Source: Candidatus Hydrogenedentota bacterium (GTDB taxonomy: Bacteria; UBA8481; J006). From it: DNA of 64,000 bases. The notes under the pieces are model-generated. The model was not told where the DNA came from and made no database searches. It saw nothing but the letters and a program-made list of their open reading frames with translations. Shown piece by piece: positions 18,292 through 26,625 of the stretch; position 1 is the first letter of the stretch, and each line of letters opens with the position of its first letter. The DNA lies in contig RFFU01000074.1 of NCBI GenBank assembly GCA_003697085.1, positions 124,001-188,000 on the forward strand, written 5' to 3'. The translations under genes were made by a program, and so were the position numbers.

Positions 18292-20538
18292 GTGTCGGCT
18301 CGAAACCGTCGGAGCAAGTCCGTTTCATTTCATTCTTCAAATCTTGGAAAAAAGGATTTACAGCTCTTCGGTGACAGTGTCCGCGGACAGGTGACTTTGC
18401 TTGAGGGGGATATCTTCCGCATTTTTCTTTGGAAGAACGAAGAGGATGAACAAAAGAAAAGCGTTGTTCTTAAGCAGGGCGGGTTAGGAACTTTCGATCT
18501 TCGGCGTGAAAACGACTCCCTTTTCTTGTCGGGAAATTCTGAAAGGTCTTTGAGGATTGATCTGAAGCCGTTTTCCTGGGATTGGGACGGTGTGAGGGGG
18601 GGGATAAAGCTGTTTCAGGATGAACGGACCGGCCAAGGTTTGGTTATGGTTTTGGAAGAAGGGAGCGGGCGGCGTTACTATGGTTTGGGGGAACGCGTAG
18701 GGCGTTTGAATAAAAAGGGGCGCATTTGGACGAATTGGAACACCGATCCAAAGAGGGGGGTGCGTTTGAACACGGATCCGTTATACCAATCACATCCTTT
18801 TTTGATTGGTGTGGAAGAGAAGCGGGCGTTCGGGCTTTATCTGGACGAGTCATGGGAAACGAGATTTGACTTAGCCGCCTCTTCCGGAGGGCGGTCGAAG
18901 ATTGCAACATGTGGTCCGACATTCGATCTCTATTTGATTCCAGGCCCGTCGATCAAGGAAGTTGTGAGGAGATTTACGACGTTGAGCGGCAAGGCTCCGC
19001 TTCCTCCGCTTTGGGCGTTCGGTTATCACCAATGTCGTTGGGGATATAAAAGCGAAAAGTTTGTCGGAAGAGTGGTGCAGCAGTTTCGAAAATATCAGAT
19101 TCCTTTGGAGTCGATATGGTTGGATATTGATTATATGAGGGGTTATCGGGTGTTTTCATTCGATGAGAGGAAATTTCCGGATCCAAAAAGGATGATAAAA
19201 CGTATGCGGGATCAGAATATTCGCACAGTGGTGATCGTTGATCCGGGAGTGAAATTCGATAAACGGTGGCCTGTCTTCAAGGAGGGCTTGGAGAAAGAGG
19301 CATTCTTGAAGAAGATGAACGGGGAAATTTATGTCGGGAAAGTGTGGCCTGGTAATACGGTGTTTCCGGATTTTTCAAGGGACGACGTGAGAAAATGGTG
19401 GGGGGAGAAGCATCGATTTTATCTGAAAAACGGGGTCGCAGGGATATGGAATGATATGAACGAGCCGACTTCCTTTTCCGGACCGGAGAATTCAGTTCCC
19501 TTTGATACGCTGCATTCTTCCGGAACGACACATGCGAAACTTCATAACCTCTATGGTTATTATATGAATCAGGCCTGTTTTGAAGCCTTGAAAAGAGCGC
19601 GGCCACGAACGAGACCGTTTATCTTGACCAGAAGTGGATTTTCCGGGGTCCAAAAATTCGCGTGGGTGTGGACGGGAGATAATAGAAGCGATTGGAAACA
19701 CCTTTCGATGTCAATTCCAATGCTGTTGAACCTCGGGCTCTCGGGTGTTCCTTTTGTAGGGGCGGATATCGGCGGTTTCGGGGGTGATTGCGACGGAGAG
19801 CTGTTTGCCCGATGGATGTGGTTGGGGGCGTTTTATCCTTTTATGAGAAACCATTCGTCGACGGGGACCATTCGACAAGAACCGTGGTGTTTTGGAAGAA
19901 AAATTCTCCGAATTGCTCGAGACGCCATTCGATTTCGGTATCGTCTCCTTCCGTATCTTTATACCGTCGCTGAAGAAGCGTGCCGAACGGGAATCCCCGT
20001 TTTGCGTCCGCTCTGTTTGGAATATCCGGACGACGAGAAATGTGCAGAGATAGAGGACGAGTTCCTATTGGGGAATGATCTCCTTGTAGCGCCGGCGCTG
20101 AAGAAAAATCAGAAATGGCGTCGTGTTTATCTGCCGGAGGGCCAATGGGAAGATTTTTGGAGCGGAAGCCGCTATCTTGGACAAAAGTCCATTCGGGTCG
20201 ATACGCCGTTGGAATCGATTCCGCTGTTTCTTCGGGCAGGAGCGGCTGTTCCGCTTACCGAAGCATCACTTAACACAAAAAGGGCTGTTTGGAAACCTCT
20301 GATCTGGCGGGTGTCCTTGGCGGAGAGGGTAACGGGGCGGGTGTACGAGGACGAAGGAGAAGGTTTTAAAAAAGGCAGAGTTCGAAAGATCCGCGGTTCA
20401 TTTCGGAAAGGGACTTTGAAATTGACACAAGGAAAGAGTGGGACGACCGGAAAGGTGTTTGTCCTCATCGGTTCGGGGAAACGTTATCCTCTGGGAGGAA
20501 GGAGCCTTGTATTAAGGATACGAGAGAAGAAGATATAG
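18292..20538 (+). CDS. GH31 family alpha-glucosidase/alpha-xylosidase
   Basis: A 748-residue retaining GH31 enzyme that removes alpha-linked glucose or xylose from non-reducing ends. Seen: YYGLGERVG in the N-terminal beta-sandwich, WGYKSE and LDIDYMRGYRVF at the start of the TIM barrel, the nucleophile in GIWNDMNEP (Asp388) and the likely acid/base Asp463 in WTGDNRSDW. Then follow GADIGGFGGDCDGELFARWMW and RNHS, and C-terminal beta domains with the family's LVAPAL. No signal peptide is present, so it is cytoplasmic. Start GTG 18292 follows a purine-rich stretch; it is the only start before the conserved N-domain. It begins a set of carbohydrate genes that includes the SGNH esterase and GH9. 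Alpha-glucosidase versus alpha-xylosidase cannot be decided here. Confidence 0.92.
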   Translation: MSARNRRSKSVSFHSSNLGKKDLQLFGDSVRGQVTLLEGDIFRIFLWKNEEDEQKKSVVLKQGGLGTFDLRRENDSLFLSGNSERSLRIDLKPFSWDWDGVRGGIKLFQDERTGQGLVMVLEEGSGRRYYGLGERVGRLNKKGRIWTNWNTDPKRGVRLNTDPLYQSHPFLIGVEEKRAFGLYLDESWETRFDLAASSGGRSKIATCGPTFDLYLIPGPSIKEVVRRFTTLSGKAPLPPLWAFGYHQCRWGYKSEKFVGRVVQQFRKYQIPLESIWLDIDYMRGYRVFSFDERKFPDPKRMIKRMRDQNIRTVVIVDPGVKFDKRWPVFKEGLEKEAFLKKMNGEIYVGKVWPGNTVFPDFSRDDVRKWWGEKHRFYLKNGVAGIWNDMNEPTSFSGPENSVPFDTLHSSGTTHAKLHNLYGYYMNQACFEALKRARPRTRPFILTRSGFSGVQKFAWVWTGDNRSDWKHLSMSIPMLLNLGLSGVPFVGADIGGFGGDCDGELFARWMWLGAFYPFMRNHSSTGTIRQEPWCFGRKILRIARDAIRFRYRLLPYLYTVAEEACRTGIPVLRPLCLEYPDDEKCAEIEDEFLLGNDLLVAPALKKNQKWRRVYLPEGQWEDFWSGSRYLGQKSIRVDTPLESIPLFLRAGAAVPLTEASLNTKRAVWKPLIWRVSLAERVTGRVYEDEGEGFKKGRVRKIRGSFRKGTLKLTQGKSGTTGKVFVLIGSGKRYPLGGRSLVLRIREKKI

Positions 20539-20598
20539 GGGGCCGCATGGAGGAAGGCGTACAATAAAAACAAGAAGCGAAAGGAGGAAGGGAGAAAA

Positions 20599-21243
20599 GT
20601 GTTATTGGAACATGGAACAAAGTTGCTGTTCATCGGAGATTCTATTACGGATGCAGGACGAGACCGGGAATGGGGAAATGGGGGATTGGGAAATGGTTAT
20701 GTTATGTTTGTTGATGCCCTGTTGGCGGTTCTGTATCCGGAGAGGCGGATAAAGGTGGTTAACCGTGGTGTGAGCGGCGACCGGATCACGGATCTTCGAA
20801 AACGTTGGAAAACGGACGTTCTGGATGAGAGGCCGGATTGGTTGACGGTGATGATCGGAATCAACGATGTGTGGAGGCAATTCGATTGGGCCGAAGAGGA
20901 ACTTAACACACGGGAGGAGTTCAAGGAGATCTATTTATCCCTTTTGGAACAGCTAAGAGGAGAGATGAAAGGCATTATCCTGATGAGCCCTTTTTATCTG
21001 GAAAAAAATCGAGAAGAACCGATGCGGAAAATGATGGATGATTATGGGAGCGCCGTCAAAGAGGTTGCCGAGGAAACGGGAGCGCTTTTTATTGATACAC
21101 AACGCGAGTTCGACGAACTGTTAACCGTTCGACCGACACAAGCCGTGTCTTATGACAGAATTCACCCCTTTCCGGTCGGACATATGATTCTGGCAAAGAG
21201 TTTCCTGAGGGCGATTGGTGCAGAAGGAAATAAGAAGGTGTGA
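20599..21243 (+). CDS. SGNH/GDSL-family hydrolase (esterase)
   Basis: A 214-residue SGNH hydrolase, typically an acetyl or acyl esterase acting on acylated sugars. The catalytic serine is in GDSIT (Ser15), the glycine block is NRGVSGDRI, the asparagine is in GINDVW, and the catalytic Asp and His are in YDRIHP. GTG 20599 is chosen because AGGAGG sits about ten bases upstream and the GDSIT motif follows after 12 residues, as is usual. No signal peptide, so it is intracellular. It lies 60 bases after the GH31 gene on the same strand, which suggests a shared transcript and a role in removing acetyl groups from imported oligosaccharides. Confidence 0.9.
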   Translation: MLLEHGTKLLFIGDSITDAGRDREWGNGGLGNGYVMFVDALLAVLYPERRIKVVNRGVSGDRITDLRKRWKTDVLDERPDWLTVMIGINDVWRQFDWAEEELNTREEFKEIYLSLLEQLRGEMKGIILMSPFYLEKNREEPMRKMMDDYGSAVKEVAEETGALFIDTQREFDELLTVRPTQAVSYDRIHPFPVGHMILAKSFLRAIGAEGNKKV

Positions 21244-21382
21244 ACGGTATTGTCTCTGTTCGGGAATGAATTTTGCAGGACGAAAGAGGTGATGACTCGA
21301 GACAGAGGAAGTGTGGAAGGCGATTTCAACCAAAATTAGGTGAGGGTCTTAAACGGCAGAATTGGAGTTGAAGGGTGTTGTA

Positions 21383-24300
21383 ATGGAAAGAATATCGGAT
21401 TTTAACAAACAGGACGGGGTGGGAAAGTCAAGGGGGTTTGGAATGTCCGGGAGATGGGAAAGGCCGGGAACGGAACGGATTTTTGGAGAAAGGGGGAGAG
21501 GATTTCCGGCAATCGTCGCAGCGGTGATATGTTTTGTCGTCTTCACGGTGTGGTCTCCCGTTTATGCGGATTGTTTTATTTTTAGGGAGAAGATGCCGGA
21601 CCAATTGGTGCTGGAGGGCATGGAATTAGCGGAGAACAAGGAGGAAGCCTTTCAGGGAGAAAATTGTCTTATGGCGCAAGGGACGAAAGAGGAGCCGCCC
21701 GAAATTCTTTTCCAGCCCTGTGACATTTCTCATGCGAAAGCGATAAGATTTTTCATCAAAACTCTCGGTACGGAGCCGCTTCCATCCATCGTGATTGAAA
21801 GTTTTTCCGGAAAAAACAGTGATGTTTTGGATTTGAATGATTTTCGATCGGAAACGGGGAGGGGGGGGGGATACGTCGAAATAAGCATTCCGATATCTGC
21901 TTTTCAACGGCGGGGAGAGGACATCTCTTCGGTGAAAGGACTGAAATTTCTCCCGGCGACGGATTTTCAAATTTTTTTTCTCGATGACATTGAAATAAAG
22001 GGAGAGGTAAGGAAGGACGCGGAAAGCGAAGCGCGGACCTTTGGCGGGCCGACTCGTCGGCCTTGGAAGAAGGACGTCTCGGAGAGCGAGCAGGAGCAAA
22101 TGCAAGGGGGAGAAGGGGTGGGTGACGGAGAAGAGGTGGATTCTTCGCGGGGTGACTCTCTCGAGAAAGGTTTGAATCAGAATAAAGCGAAAGAGGAAGA
22201 GGAGGCTCCGCCGCCGGGTGTGCCGGCGAAGGGGGACAAGTGGGTTCTAATAAAGTACCGGCAATTGGTTCAGGTGCAAACGGCGAACAATGACGTTCTG
22301 GTTCTGGTATTCCGCGACAACGGGATGAATGATCCCCCCCCGCAGGATGCGAATGCCTACACGATAAACGGGGAAGCACCTCCGGTTGTCGGCCGGTATT
22401 CGGCGCCGATTTTTGAGGGGCCGAATGTTGATTGGAAAACCCAGCGCTATCCGGTGATCGTGATGCATCGCATGTATCTTCCCTTGCCGAATAAGCAGAT
22501 GCTTGAGGAGGGAAAGACGTATCATATTACCTATCCGGGGGGAGAAACGACTATCGTCTTTTCATCGCGAACGGTTTTGTGTGAGTCGATAAAGGTTAAC
22601 CAGGTGGGATATAATCCGAAAGCGACACAAAAGTATGCCTTTGTTGCGGTTTGGATGGGGGATTTGGGCGGACACCGTCTCAAGGGGAAGAATACATTTG
22701 AGGTGGTCAACGAAAAAACGGGAAAGGTTGTTTTGACGGGGGATGTGGATTTGGTACACGTGGCCCCGCCGAACAGCAAGGACAAGGCGGATGTAGAACA
22801 AGAGGTCGGTGGGCCGTTTTACTTGATCGATCTGTCGAAGGTGCGTCCGCAACCGGGGGAATTCTTTATTGCGATTCCCGGACTCGGACGGTCCTACGAT
22901 TTCGGTCTTGATGATAAGCATGTTTTCCATTCGTTTTATGTTCATATGAAGGGGTTTTATCATCAGAGATGCGGCATTGCTCTTGAGGAACCATATACGA
23001 AATGGACGCGGGGTATTTGTCATACCAAGATGACGATTACCGACGCCGATCCGCCGGATTTCATCAAGGAAAAAGGAACGGAGGTGCGTAAGAGTATCGG
23101 GGGACATCATGACGCCGGTGATTTTGATCAACGATTGAGTCATACGCTGGTTCCCGGGTGGTTGATGAACGCCTACGAACTTTTTCCGGAAAAGTTTGTC
23201 GATGGTCAGTTGGATATTCCCGAGGGGCACAACGGCATCCCCGACATCCTGGACGAGGCTTTGTGGGCCATAAAGCGCTGGGAGGTTCTTCAGGAAGCGG
23301 ACGGGGGTATTCGGGCGGGGGTGGAGTCTTACCGTCACCCGTACGCTTATGGTTCGGATGAGGCGAACGCCGCCGCGGATCCTTTGGAGTACCGCACATA
23401 TAAACGGTACGGCCACACGACATTGGCCGGAGCGGCGTTGTTCGCGTGGGCGTCACGCCTTGTCCGACGTTTCAATGAAGAGAAGGCGAACGAACTTGCC
23501 GAGAGGGCCAAGCGCGCCTGGGGATTTTACGAGATGGTCCTGAAGAAGAAGAAGGAGGCGGAGGCGAAGGTTTCCGAGGACGAGTACACGTTGGAGAAAA
23601 AGACGGGTGACGTAACGGATCTGGAGTTTTCGAAAGGGGTGCTTCTATACGCGGCGTGTCAACTGTATCTTCTTACGGGGGAAGAGAAGTATCATCGTGT
23701 TTTCCGGGAGATCGCAAAGTATTACGGGACTCCTCCCTACGGCGAGTGGCCGGCTCAGTATAACGGGACCTATTACAATTTGAAAGTTGTGAATAAAGGT
23801 ATGGTCTTCACCCATTATTTCATTTCGTACCTGCTGGACAAGACGCGGAGAAAAGATCCGGAGACAGTTGAATTACTGAGAAAGGCGGTTCTGAGGAAGG
23901 CGGATATTGCCTTGTATGTCATCAATCGTCGCAAATGGGCCTATCTCTCTTCAGCGGGATGGGGAATGTCGACGGCCCTGGGACGCTGGGGGGATTTCCT
24001 TCTGAACGCCTATGGATTGACGCGGGATCAGAAATATTTTGACGGCGCCAGCCGGATAGCGGATTACGTCTTGGGGGCGAATCCCCCGGGGTGGTGTTTT
24101 ACGACAGGCTTGGGGGATCGACCACCTTACGATCCGCTTCACCTCGACTCCTATAAGTACATCAAGAAGGGAATGGGGCCGGCTCCGGGAATCGTGATAT
24201 ATGGTTCCCCTTTGGTCCAGCAGGTGCCCTATATGATTCCCGTGGTTGGAAAGACGCATCCCCTATTTTATGACGGCAAGGTTCCTTTGATGAGGGAGAT

Positions 24301-24484
24301 TGTCGACGGGTGGTCGGTTGTTCTTCAGAACGAGTTTACAATTTGGGAGACGATGGCTCCGAATACCTTCCTTCACGCCTGTCTTGCTCCGGAAAAGCCG
24401 CTGAAGGGGCAGCAACTTCCGATGGGGGAACCGAAGATTCCAGGGGGGTATCCGGATCTGAGTCGCTTTCATATTCATCCATGA
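21383..24484 (+). CDS. Exported GH9 family endoglucanase-like protein with N-terminal accessory domain
   Basis: About 1,033 residues. A basic N-terminal stretch of ~40 residues precedes the hydrophobic segment AIVAAVICFVVFTVW, an export signal or anchor. Then come a beta-rich domain (~60-210, possibly carbohydrate binding), a charged low-complexity linker (~210-285), Ig-like modules (~285-530; VNQVGYNPKATQKY is the typical CelD-type Ig motif) and the GH9 (alpha/alpha)6 catalytic domain. The catalytic aspartates are in GGHHDAGDFD (Asp577 and Asp580); NGIPDILDEALW follows; the proton donor is Glu984 in LQNEFTIWE. GH9 enzymes are inverting cellulases or related beta-glucanases. ATG 21383 has GAAGGG nine bases upstream; TTG 21362 is an alternative. 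It belongs with the second GH9 gene at 26626 and the GH94 phosphorylase. Confidence 0.9.
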   Translation: MERISDFNKQDGVGKSRGFGMSGRWERPGTERIFGERGRGFPAIVAAVICFVVFTVWSPVYADCFIFREKMPDQLVLEGMELAENKEEAFQGENCLMAQGTKEEPPEILFQPCDISHAKAIRFFIKTLGTEPLPSIVIESFSGKNSDVLDLNDFRSETGRGGGYVEISIPISAFQRRGEDISSVKGLKFLPATDFQIFFLDDIEIKGEVRKDAESEARTFGGPTRRPWKKDVSESEQEQMQGGEGVGDGEEVDSSRGDSLEKGLNQNKAKEEEEAPPPGVPAKGDKWVLIKYRQLVQVQTANNDVLVLVFRDNGMNDPPPQDANAYTINGEAPPVVGRYSAPIFEGPNVDWKTQRYPVIVMHRMYLPLPNKQMLEEGKTYHITYPGGETTIVFSSRTVLCESIKVNQVGYNPKATQKYAFVAVWMGDLGGHRLKGKNTFEVVNEKTGKVVLTGDVDLVHVAPPNSKDKADVEQEVGGPFYLIDLSKVRPQPGEFFIAIPGLGRSYDFGLDDKHVFHSFYVHMKGFYHQRCGIALEEPYTKWTRGICHTKMTITDADPPDFIKEKGTEVRKSIGGHHDAGDFDQRLSHTLVPGWLMNAYELFPEKFVDGQLDIPEGHNGIPDILDEALWAIKRWEVLQEADGGIRAGVESYRHPYAYGSDEANAAADPLEYRTYKRYGHTTLAGAALFAWASRLVRRFNEEKANELAERAKRAWGFYEMVLKKKKEAEAKVSEDEYTLEKKTGDVTDLEFSKGVLLYAACQLYLLTGEEKYHRVFREIAKYYGTPPYGEWPAQYNGTYYNLKVVNKGMVFTHYFISYLLDKTRRKDPETVELLRKAVLRKADIALYVINRRKWAYLSSAGWGMSTALGRWGDFLLNAYGLTRDQKYFDGASRIADYVLGANPPGWCFTTGLGDRPPYDPLHLDSYKYIKKGMGPAPGIVIYGSPLVQQVPYMIPVVGKTHPLFYDGKVPLMREIVDGWSVVLQNEFTIWETMAPNTFLHACLAPEKPLKGQQLPMGEPKIPGGYPDLSRFHIHP

Positions 24485-24819
24485 GGATTCGTTCAGGAAG
24501 CAGGCATCGCGGAGTTATGGGCACCCCAATGAAGGTAGAGCCGTTTTATGAATGTGAATTTCGTCGGCGCCGAGAAACGGGGCTCTTTTCGGAGAAGGGG
24601 GCGATTCTAAGAAGAGCAGGGTAGGGGGCTTTGTTACGGGGGAGGGTGCGGGCGAGCGGCCGTGTCTGGGCAGGAACGAATTTTCAATTGCCGGCGTGAC
24701 GCCGGAGTTCCGCGTTCCTTCGGCGGTGGTTATTTTATCTTCTTTCAAGAATTATTGCGGTTGAATGCTTTTAATCTGATATTAAGATCTCCGCATCCTG
24801 CGGAAGGAGGAGAAAGAAA
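24485..24819 (+). other. Intergenic region with a perfect 15-base palindrome
   Basis: No gene was found in these 335 bases. The main feature is CCGGCGT-G-ACGCCGG at 24691-24705, a perfect inverted repeat with a single central base. It partly overlaps a weaker pairing of CGCCGGA with TTCGGCG further right. An AT-rich stretch at 24750-24790 (TTGCGG, TTGAAT, GATATTAA) may hold a promoter. CGGTTGAATG and ATGCTTTTAAT in it also occur, in the other order, just before the giant gene near 7005-7040. Confidence 0.35.
24691..24705. promoter_or_regulatory. Perfect palindrome, possible operator
   Basis: CCGGCGT and ACGCCGG flank one base, 115 bases before the start of the trehalase-like gene and upstream of the AT-rich putative promoter. 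A dimeric regulator site is possible; a dispersed genomic repeat is the alternative. Confidence 0.35.
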
Positions 24820-26400
24820 ATGCATTTCGATAAAAAACGATGGGACGGGAAACCGCTCCCAAAATGGGAAGAAGCAAGATCCATTCTTCCGGAACCTGTT
24901 TTCGAAGGGTGGCCTGCGGCCGTCGAGGCCTATTGGGGAGCGTGGAAAATCGCTCTGCGGAACATGAGGCAGCCGACGCCAAAAAATGGATTCGTCAGTA
25001 ATTATATGTATATGGATTTTTCCAATGCTATTTTTGCACACGATACGACCTTTATGGTTGCCTATGGTCGATATGGACACCGCTTGTTCTCGGCGGTCGA
25101 AAGTTTTGATAACTTTTATGTTAAACAGCATCCGACCGGCGAAATCTGCCGCGAAATTGGAATCGAGAACGGGGAGGATTATTGGAAGAATACCGAAGGA
25201 GATCCCCTTTGGGTCGCCTTGTATGAACCACATAAAAATAACCCCGCAGGATATTATTTCACACGGCCGACGATCAAGAGTCATCCCCAACCTTCTTTTT
25301 GCTCTCTTCCCGGCTTGAATGATCCGTCTTGCATGGCTTGGGGGGAGATGGAGTCATACCGGATTACGGCTGATGCGGCACGCCTGCGCCGTATTCTTCC
25401 CGTACAAAAAGCGTGGTACGACGCATTCCAGGTATATGTTCGGGCGGAGTGTGGATTCTACGTCACCGATTGGGCCAGTGCGGACAACCATCCGCGGAAT
25501 CCCTATCTCGGATACGGAGTGGATGTTGTGAATCAAATGATCCACCTGGCGGAGCTCTTGTTGGAAATAGGGGGGATAATCGGTGAGGAAGCGGGAGCAG
25601 ACCGGTATCGCAAAGACGTGGAGGAAACGGTCGAATTAGTTCAGCGGTTTATGTGGCATGAAGAAACGGCGATGTTTTACGATCTCGACAAGGAACTTCG
25701 GATTATTCCCTTTAAGGCGGTATTTGGATTTTGGCCCATGCTGAGCGGGGCGGCTACTGAAGAACAATGCAAAGCCCTGGTCCAACATCTTGATGATCCA
25801 AAAAGCTTTAATCGGAGGGTTCGAGTGCCGACCTTGGCGGCGGATCAGCCAACGTTTACTCCGAAGGGAAGTTATTTTCATGGAGGAGTGTTTCCTTTTA
25901 CGAACCATATGGTCATCCGCGGTTTGGAAAAACAGGGCTACGACCGGCTTGCGCGGGAGATCGCGATCAGCCATTGGTCCGCTTCGGTGGAACTCTTTCA
26001 AAAGACGGGGACGGTGTGGGAATATCTTCAACCTGACGAGATTGCTCCCGGGGAAGCGGCACTGGGAGATCCCGGTGAAAAAGCGCGCCCCGATTTCGCC
26101 GGCTGGGGAGCGCTTCCTGTGATCGGTTATTTGATCGAGTATGCGATCGGTTTGAAGGCCGATGCCCCCGCGAATACCGTCATCTGGAATTTGACGGAGA
26201 CGAAGTGTTGTGGCTGCAGGAGGTTTGCCTTCGGTGACGTGGTAACGGATCTTGTTGCTCTTGAAAGAACGTCTTCCGAGGAAGAACCCCGTTTGGAATT
26301 ACAAACGAACAAACCGTACAAATTGATTCTTCGTTGGGGAAAGAACAAAGAAAAAAGAATATCGGTTGGTGAAGATAATCAGAAAATTAAATCCTGTTAA
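24820..26400 (+). CDS. MGH1/GH63- or trehalase-like (alpha/alpha)6-barrel glycoside hydrolase
   Basis: A 526-residue protein of the six-hairpin trehalase/GH63 (MGH1-like) group. Recognisable parts are DTTFMVAYGRYGH, ESYRITADAARLRR, NQMIHLAELLLEIG, VELVQRFMWHEETAMFYDLDKE (read as two adjoining helices), AVFGFWPMLSGAAT and the C-terminal TGTVWEYLQPD and PDFAGWGALPVIGYLIEYA, the latter typical of this clan. No signal peptide, so it is cytoplasmic. GGAAGGAGGAG eight to ten bases upstream fixes ATG 24820. It lies between two GH9 genes. Family members act on alpha-glucosides, mannosylglycerate-type compounds or unsaturated and rhamnose-containing substrates, so the substrate is open. Confidence 0.75.
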   Translation: MHFDKKRWDGKPLPKWEEARSILPEPVFEGWPAAVEAYWGAWKIALRNMRQPTPKNGFVSNYMYMDFSNAIFAHDTTFMVAYGRYGHRLFSAVESFDNFYVKQHPTGEICREIGIENGEDYWKNTEGDPLWVALYEPHKNNPAGYYFTRPTIKSHPQPSFCSLPGLNDPSCMAWGEMESYRITADAARLRRILPVQKAWYDAFQVYVRAECGFYVTDWASADNHPRNPYLGYGVDVVNQMIHLAELLLEIGGIIGEEAGADRYRKDVEETVELVQRFMWHEETAMFYDLDKELRIIPFKAVFGFWPMLSGAATEEQCKALVQHLDDPKSFNRRVRVPTLAADQPTFTPKGSYFHGGVFPFTNHMVIRGLEKQGYDRLAREIAISHWSASVELFQKTGTVWEYLQPDEIAPGEAALGDPGEKARPDFAGWGALPVIGYLIEYAIGLKADAPANTVIWNLTETKCCGCRRFAFGDVVTDLVALERTSSEEEPRLELQTNKPYKLILRWGKNKEKRISVGEDNQKIKSC

Positions 26401-26477
26401 CAAATGAAATAAACCTTGAAAACGAAATGATGTCGGTTATCCTCCGCCTGAGGAGTGGCGGAAAATTGCGGGATTGA

Positions 26478-26496
26478 ATTCGATAGGCGATCGAAT
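26478..26496. promoter_or_regulatory. Inverted repeat ATTCGAT-5-ATCGAAT, possible operator
   Basis: ATTCGAT at 26478-26484 and ATCGAAT at 26490-26496 form perfect 7-base arms with a 5-base spacer, 130 bases before the second GH9 gene. A second short stem, TCCTC/GAGGA, lies near 26440-26454. Neither is followed by a T-run. A regulator-binding site is the simplest reading. Confidence 0.35.
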
Positions 26497-26625
26497 AGCT
26501 ATGGTCGATATCTACAGTGGTCGGTAGGGATTCTGTGGGATAAGTAACCGCACGGAGTGGAAAGAATGTTTTTGGACCGGCCGAAATGCAGAGAAATGAG
26601 AAACGAAATAAGGGGAGGTTGATCT

